Virus record (IMG/VR): IMGVR_UViG_3300001589_003128
Location: 1-23,329 of that record
Length of the DNA stretch: 23,329 nt
DNA from: a virus
Reading direction: 5' to 3' (one strand)
The number at the start of each line of letters is the position of its first letter. Position 1 is the stretch's first letter. The notes below the pieces were generated by a model that worked only from the letters and a program-made list of their open reading frames with translations, did not search any database and had not been told where the DNA came from. This document shows positions 20,784 through 23,329 of the stretch, one piece after another. The translations under genes were made by a program, and so were the position numbers.

Positions 20784-21254
20784 CTATCTAAATTCAAATG
20801 ATGTGTATTTTAGTACTAAGTCTGCTTGTACGTACTCTATATCTGTTGCTTGTGCGTTGAATTCTGTTGCGCTTAGAGATATAGGAAATACCCCTGAAAA
20901 TGCAATTTCTTTATTAACATTATTATGTGATGACAATATCTGAAGTACTGCATCAAATTTATAATTCCTATCAGCATCTTTTTTCTGTGCGCTGTTAGTT
21001 AACCAGTTAAACGTTTCTATATAGTTTTCCATATTTTCAGTAACGTTAAACCGAATAGCAAGATCTTCAAATCCCATCCTATCACCTGTAAATGCAAGGT
21101 TAACACCTTTATACGGGATTGGAACATCACCCAGGGAAACCCCGGGTAACGTTACGGCTGTACAAAAATATTCCAAATTTGGAAAATTTGTATTGTCGAT
21201 CTTAAAGTTAAACCCTACTGGGCTTAAAAAGTTCTTGTTGGTTGTTAATGCCAT
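20784..21254 (-). CDS. Tail-tube-fold protein (gp19/gp3-like)
   Basis: 156 aa from ATG 21254, one base after the stop of the 43-aa gene. FLSPVGFNFKIDNTNFPNLE, then YFCTAVTLPGVSLGDVPIPY, GDRMGFEDLAIRFNVTENME and a C-terminal IEYVQADLVLKYTSFEF match the T4 gp19-type tail tube fold (PNLF..CKATALPA...AGDRTFDDWTVTVM). In marine T4-like phages the gene between 23 and uvsY is usually annotated gp3, the tail tube terminator, so by position this may be gp3 rather than the main tube protein; sequence alone does not decide. It follows a late promoter, fitting a structural gene. Confidence 0.75.
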   Translation of the reverse strand: MALTTNKNFLSPVGFNFKIDNTNFPNLEYFCTAVTLPGVSLGDVPIPYKGVNLAFTGDRMGFEDLAIRFNVTENMENYIETFNWLTNSAQKKDADRNYKFDAVLQILSSHNNVNKEIAFSGVFPISLSATEFNAQATDIEYVQADLVLKYTSFEFR

Positions 21255-21255
21255 T

Positions 21256-21387
21256 TTATGTTATATTTTTCCTAATAACTTTGTGGAGTCTACCTGATTT
21301 CATCATTTTGTGAAATTTGCGATCCTGCAAAAGAAGATACCAGCCTAATATCGCCCATGGCAATAACAATAGTGTCATTGCTTCCAT
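21256..21387 (-). CDS. 43-aa small membrane protein
   Basis: ATG 21387 with AGAGG 8 nt upstream; stop at 21258-21256. The sequence MEAMTLLLLPWAILGWYLLL is a membrane segment, followed by a very basic tail (QDRKFHKMMKSGRLHKVIRK, then NIT). It lies about 33 nt downstream of a TATAAATA late promoter and is followed one base later by the tail-tube-fold gene, so it is the first gene of that late unit. No family recognised. Function unknown; a positive-inside single-pass membrane peptide made late could be lysis-related or virion-associated. Confidence 0.68.
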   Translation of the reverse strand: MEAMTLLLLPWAILGWYLLLQDRKFHKMMKSGRLHKVIRKNIT

Positions 21388-21419
21388 GTATGTGTACCTC
21401 TTTTTTCATAATGTAATAC

Positions 21420-21427
21420 TATTTATA
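21420..21427 (-). promoter_or_regulatory. T4-type late promoter for the 43-aa / tail-tube unit
   Basis: Minus strand TATAAATA, in the context CGTATAAATAGTATT, between the gp23 terminator and the 43-aa gene. The downstream GTATT is close to the T4 late consensus TATAAATACTATT. Confidence 0.8.
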
Positions 21428-21448
21428 CGACCTAAAAAACTAATCTAC

Positions 21449-21474
21449 AAAAAAAGGGACACCGAAGTGCCCCT
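21449..21474 (-). terminator. Intrinsic terminator after gene 23
   Basis: Minus-strand hairpin AGGGGCAC-TTCG-GTGTCCCT (21474-21455): 8 pairs, UUCG tetraloop, followed by a run of seven T. It is 28 bp after the major capsid stop. Confidence 0.93.
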
Positions 21475-21502
21475 TAATCGAATTAGATTTAACTAATCAG
21501 GT

Positions 21503-22843
21503 TTACACCATGATGTCGTCAACTCTGAAGATTCTGAAGTATTGGTTGGATCTATCTGCACCGACAGTCCCATCAATAGCTACGTAAGGATTAGCAATCA
21601 TGCCGTACCTTGTTTTGAATCCCATTCTAGGTTGGAAGTCATTCTCACCAACTGCTTTAACCATAGTTAAAGGAACGTATGGACAATAGAATAGTCCTGC
21701 GTCATATGGATTTGAACCTCTGTAACCAACACATGCGAAATCAACAGTTGAATATGGATCAATGTAAACTTTCATTCTGCCATTTAAGACACCTGCGAAA
21801 GTATTACCAGTATCGTCAACATTCAAGTTAGCTGATAAAGCTGGAGTGTAGTCTAATAGACCAGCAGCTGCTAGAGCTGAAGCAACGTCTGAAGAACATA
21901 ATACGAAATTACCTTTTCCTCTTCTTGTTTCTTTAGCGATAACATTAGCTTCTCTTTCGAGTTGCATAATTAGACCTTTAAACTTCTCTACCATCCATCT
22001 ACCATCTGAGTCTGTACCGACGTCAAAGATACCTGAAGTAGCAGTTGAAGATTGAAGTGCACCGATTTTAGCAGTTTTTAGAACTGTTCTAATAACTTCT
22101 CTGTTGATTTCCGCTAGGATTTCAGATGATAAGATATTAGCAAGTTCGCCTTCTGCGTCTAAGCCGTGAACGGCTTTAAGATCTTGTGCTAGTTCCATTG
22201 TGTACTCAGCTTTTAATGCTCTTGATTTAGCAGTTACTGTAGCTTTCTCGATTGTGAAAGCCATCTCACCGAATGCACCGTCGCCTGATTCGCCAACACC
22301 TAGTCTTTCTGCGGCTGAGGTAGCTATACCTGCACCGAATGTTGAGACTGTGTCGCTTTCATCTGCGATTGTACCGTCAGTGTCTGCATCAGAAACACCA
22401 GATAGACCTGTTGGGTCTGCTTGATGTGTACCTGCTCCAGAGAAATCAGTATCAGCTTCATTAAAGAATGCTTCTGTTCCTGATTGAGTTGCGTACTTTG
22501 ATTTCATTGCAAAGATAAGTCCAGTAGGACCAGTCATAGGCTGAACACCTGCGATATCATATGCAATAAGGTTTGGCATTGCTCTTCTTACGAGAGAGAT
22601 CAATACTGGGTCAAAAGTTCCGATGTTATTCGGAGCTGAACCTGTACCAATATTGTTAGCAGCAGCTGCTTCAGAAATGTAATTTCCTTGCGCCTGTGCT
22701 TGTTCTTCTCTCAAAGCAACTTCTTGGTTCTCTAACAATCTAGCTGTAACAGCTTTCTTGTAGCGGTCTTCAATAGCTGGAGCACTTTCGTGATCTAGTA
22801 CTGGTGACCATTTTTCGATTAATTGTGAATCTGCGTTAAACAT
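21503..22843 (-). CDS. 23: Major capsid protein gp23
   Basis: 446 aa (T4 gp23 is 521) from ATG 22843, with AAGGGG upstream. The N-terminal propeptide (MFNADSQLIEKWSPVLDHES...) ends at ISE58-AAAA, matching the (I/L)xE cleavage rule of the gp21 prohead protease. After that come GTFDPVLISLVRRAMPNLIA, YDIAGVQPMTGPTGLIFAMK, the insertion region with many D, G and T, the ELAQDLKAVHGLDAEGELAN helix and the C-terminal FQPRMGFKTRYGMIANP, all typical of T4-like capsid proteins. It forms hexamers of the head shell, and probably needs GroEL with the phage GroES-like protein to fold. Confidence 0.98.
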   Translation of the reverse strand: MFNADSQLIEKWSPVLDHESAPAIEDRYKKAVTARLLENQEVALREEQAQAQGNYISEAAAANNIGTGSAPNNIGTFDPVLISLVRRAMPNLIAYDIAGVQPMTGPTGLIFAMKSKYATQSGTEAFFNEADTDFSGAGTHQADPTGLSGVSDADTDGTIADESDTVSTFGAGIATSAAERLGVGESGDGAFGEMAFTIEKATVTAKSRALKAEYTMELAQDLKAVHGLDAEGELANILSSEILAEINREVIRTVLKTAKIGALQSSTATSGIFDVGTDSDGRWMVEKFKGLIMQLEREANVIAKETRRGKGNFVLCSSDVASALAAAGLLDYTPALSANLNVDDTGNTFAGVLNGRMKVYIDPYSTVDFACVGYRGSNPYDAGLFYCPYVPLTMVKAVGENDFQPRMGFKTRYGMIANPYVAIDGTVGADRSNQYFRIFRVDDIMV

Positions 22844-22861
22844 TTGTTTTCCCCTTTAAGA

Positions 22862-23329
22862 TTACTTATTAAATTTAGTTATAGCCTGAGTGTATCTAGA
22901 CATAGTGTCGGATTGGACTTCGACCGGAGCCTCGTCTTCACCTACCATGCTATTTACTTCGTCAACCGATTCCTTAACTTCACCTTTGAAATATGATTGT
23001 TTGATAGTGTCAACTTTCTGTTGGAAAGTATCTATATTATCAAACTCAACATCTTCACAGAGTTTAGCTAATTTTTCGGCTTCAGTTTCTGCAAGCCCTG
23101 AAGATGCTTCTCTAACAATTTGGTCTTTCTCGAAAGATGAGACTTTGTTGTGTAAAGAGATATTATCTTCTGTGGATTTATTTAAAGATTCTTCTAGTTC
23201 AGATACTTGCTCGGCTAGATCGTCGATTAAGTCTTCTTTACCTTCTGGAACCTCGATATAATGTTCTTTGAACACTGCTTGTAAGGAAGTCATAAAGTCT
23301 TCAGCAATCTCGGTTTTAAGACCTTGATT
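22862..23329 (-). CDS. 22: Prohead scaffold protein gp22, 5' end beyond window
   Basis: The frame is open to base 23329 and upstream of an internal ATG at 23293, giving 155 visible residues. EDFMTSLQAVFKEHYIEVPE corresponds to an internal T4 gp22 segment (ESMLGGLKELFVEHNVVVPE), so the true start lies outside the window. Long acidic helices follow (DLIDDLAEQVSELEESLNKS), ending SDTMSRYTQAITKFNK. gp22 is the core scaffold on which gp23 assembles; it is degraded by gp21. It lies 18 bp before gene 23 in the usual T4 order. No late promoter for gene 23 is seen in this stretch. Confidence 0.9.
   Translation of the reverse strand, partial: NQGLKTEIAEDFMTSLQAVFKEHYIEVPEGKEDLIDDLAEQVSELEESLNKSTEDNISLHNKVSSFEKDQIVREASSGLAETEAEKLAKLCEDVEFDNIDTFQQKVDTIKQSYFKGEVKESVDEVNSMVGEDEAPVEVQSDTMSRYTQAITKFNK

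Noticed and set aside
22890-23261. A 123-codon plus-strand ORF
   Set aside because: Shadow of the gp22 scaffold gene, again because of a charged, low-complexity coding strand.
1-23329. CRISPR arrays, insertion sequences, transposases, integrase or attachment sites
   Set aside because: No regularly spaced repeats, no transposase or integrase motifs and no tRNA-end duplication were seen; both tRNA genes are whole phage genes.

Overview
This window is part of the genome of a lytic, T4-like (Straboviridae/Kyanoviridae-type) contractile-tailed phage, AT-rich and most like the marine cyanophage/pelagiphage branch. Nearly every gene is on the minus strand, so transcription runs from high to low coordinates. 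The T4 core replication block is present in its classical order, 45-44-62-regA-43. The recombination and late-transcription block uvsY, uvsW, 55, 47, 46 follows the capsid genes 22 and 23, as in marine T4-like phages. Hsp20, a CobS-like AAA+ ATPase, a tail-tube-fold gene between 23 and uvsY, and DUF2693 and DUF3310 proteins also fit a marine T4-like phage. There are no photosynthesis genes here, so the host cannot be fixed.

Layout, reading down the minus strand. 23329-21449: scaffold gp22 (cut by the window edge), major capsid gp23 and a strong UUCG-loop terminator. 21427-20784: a late promoter, a 43-aa membrane peptide and a tail-tube-fold protein. 20780-17508: an early promoter, uvsY, a capsule-synthesis-type glycosyltransferase, uvsW and a small barrel-like protein. 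17423-13706: an early promoter, sigma factor gp55, gp47, gp46, a 72-aa ORF and tRNA-Arg(UCU). 13627-8955: a CobT-like VWA/metalloprotease protein, then a second early promoter with the CobS-like ATPase, DUF3310, a two-TM membrane protein and a secreted SleB-type cell wall hydrolase. 8951-5625: an early promoter and gp45, an inserted late gene, DUF2693, gp44, a coiled-coil ORF, gp62 and RegA. 5619-4851: a late hsp20 cassette. 4839-1960: an early promoter, DNA polymerase gp43 and a uracil-DNA-glycosylase-like protein. 1974-1: an early promoter, a paralogue of the barrel protein, a MazG-like pyrophosphohydrolase, a primase-polymerase-like protein, tRNA-Ala(UGC) and a GroES-like co-chaperonin (cut by the edge).

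Regulation can be read directly. Seven minus-strand early promoters share a GGGG-TTTAC(A/T)-17 bp-GGTATAAT architecture (one has a degenerate -35), and an eighth perfect copy points the opposite way at 17450-17478. Late promoters are TATAAATA boxes. Two early promoters, for gp43 and uvsY, sit so close to the start codon that the predicted mRNAs are leaderless.

The most unusual features are: the lone plus-strand promoter with a well-placed ribosome binding site and a 25-codon ORF antisense to its neighbour; the leaderless polymerase and uvsY genes; the twin promoter regions of the CobS/CobT-like pair with an inverted 20-bp repeat; and late-gene cassettes inside the early replication cluster.
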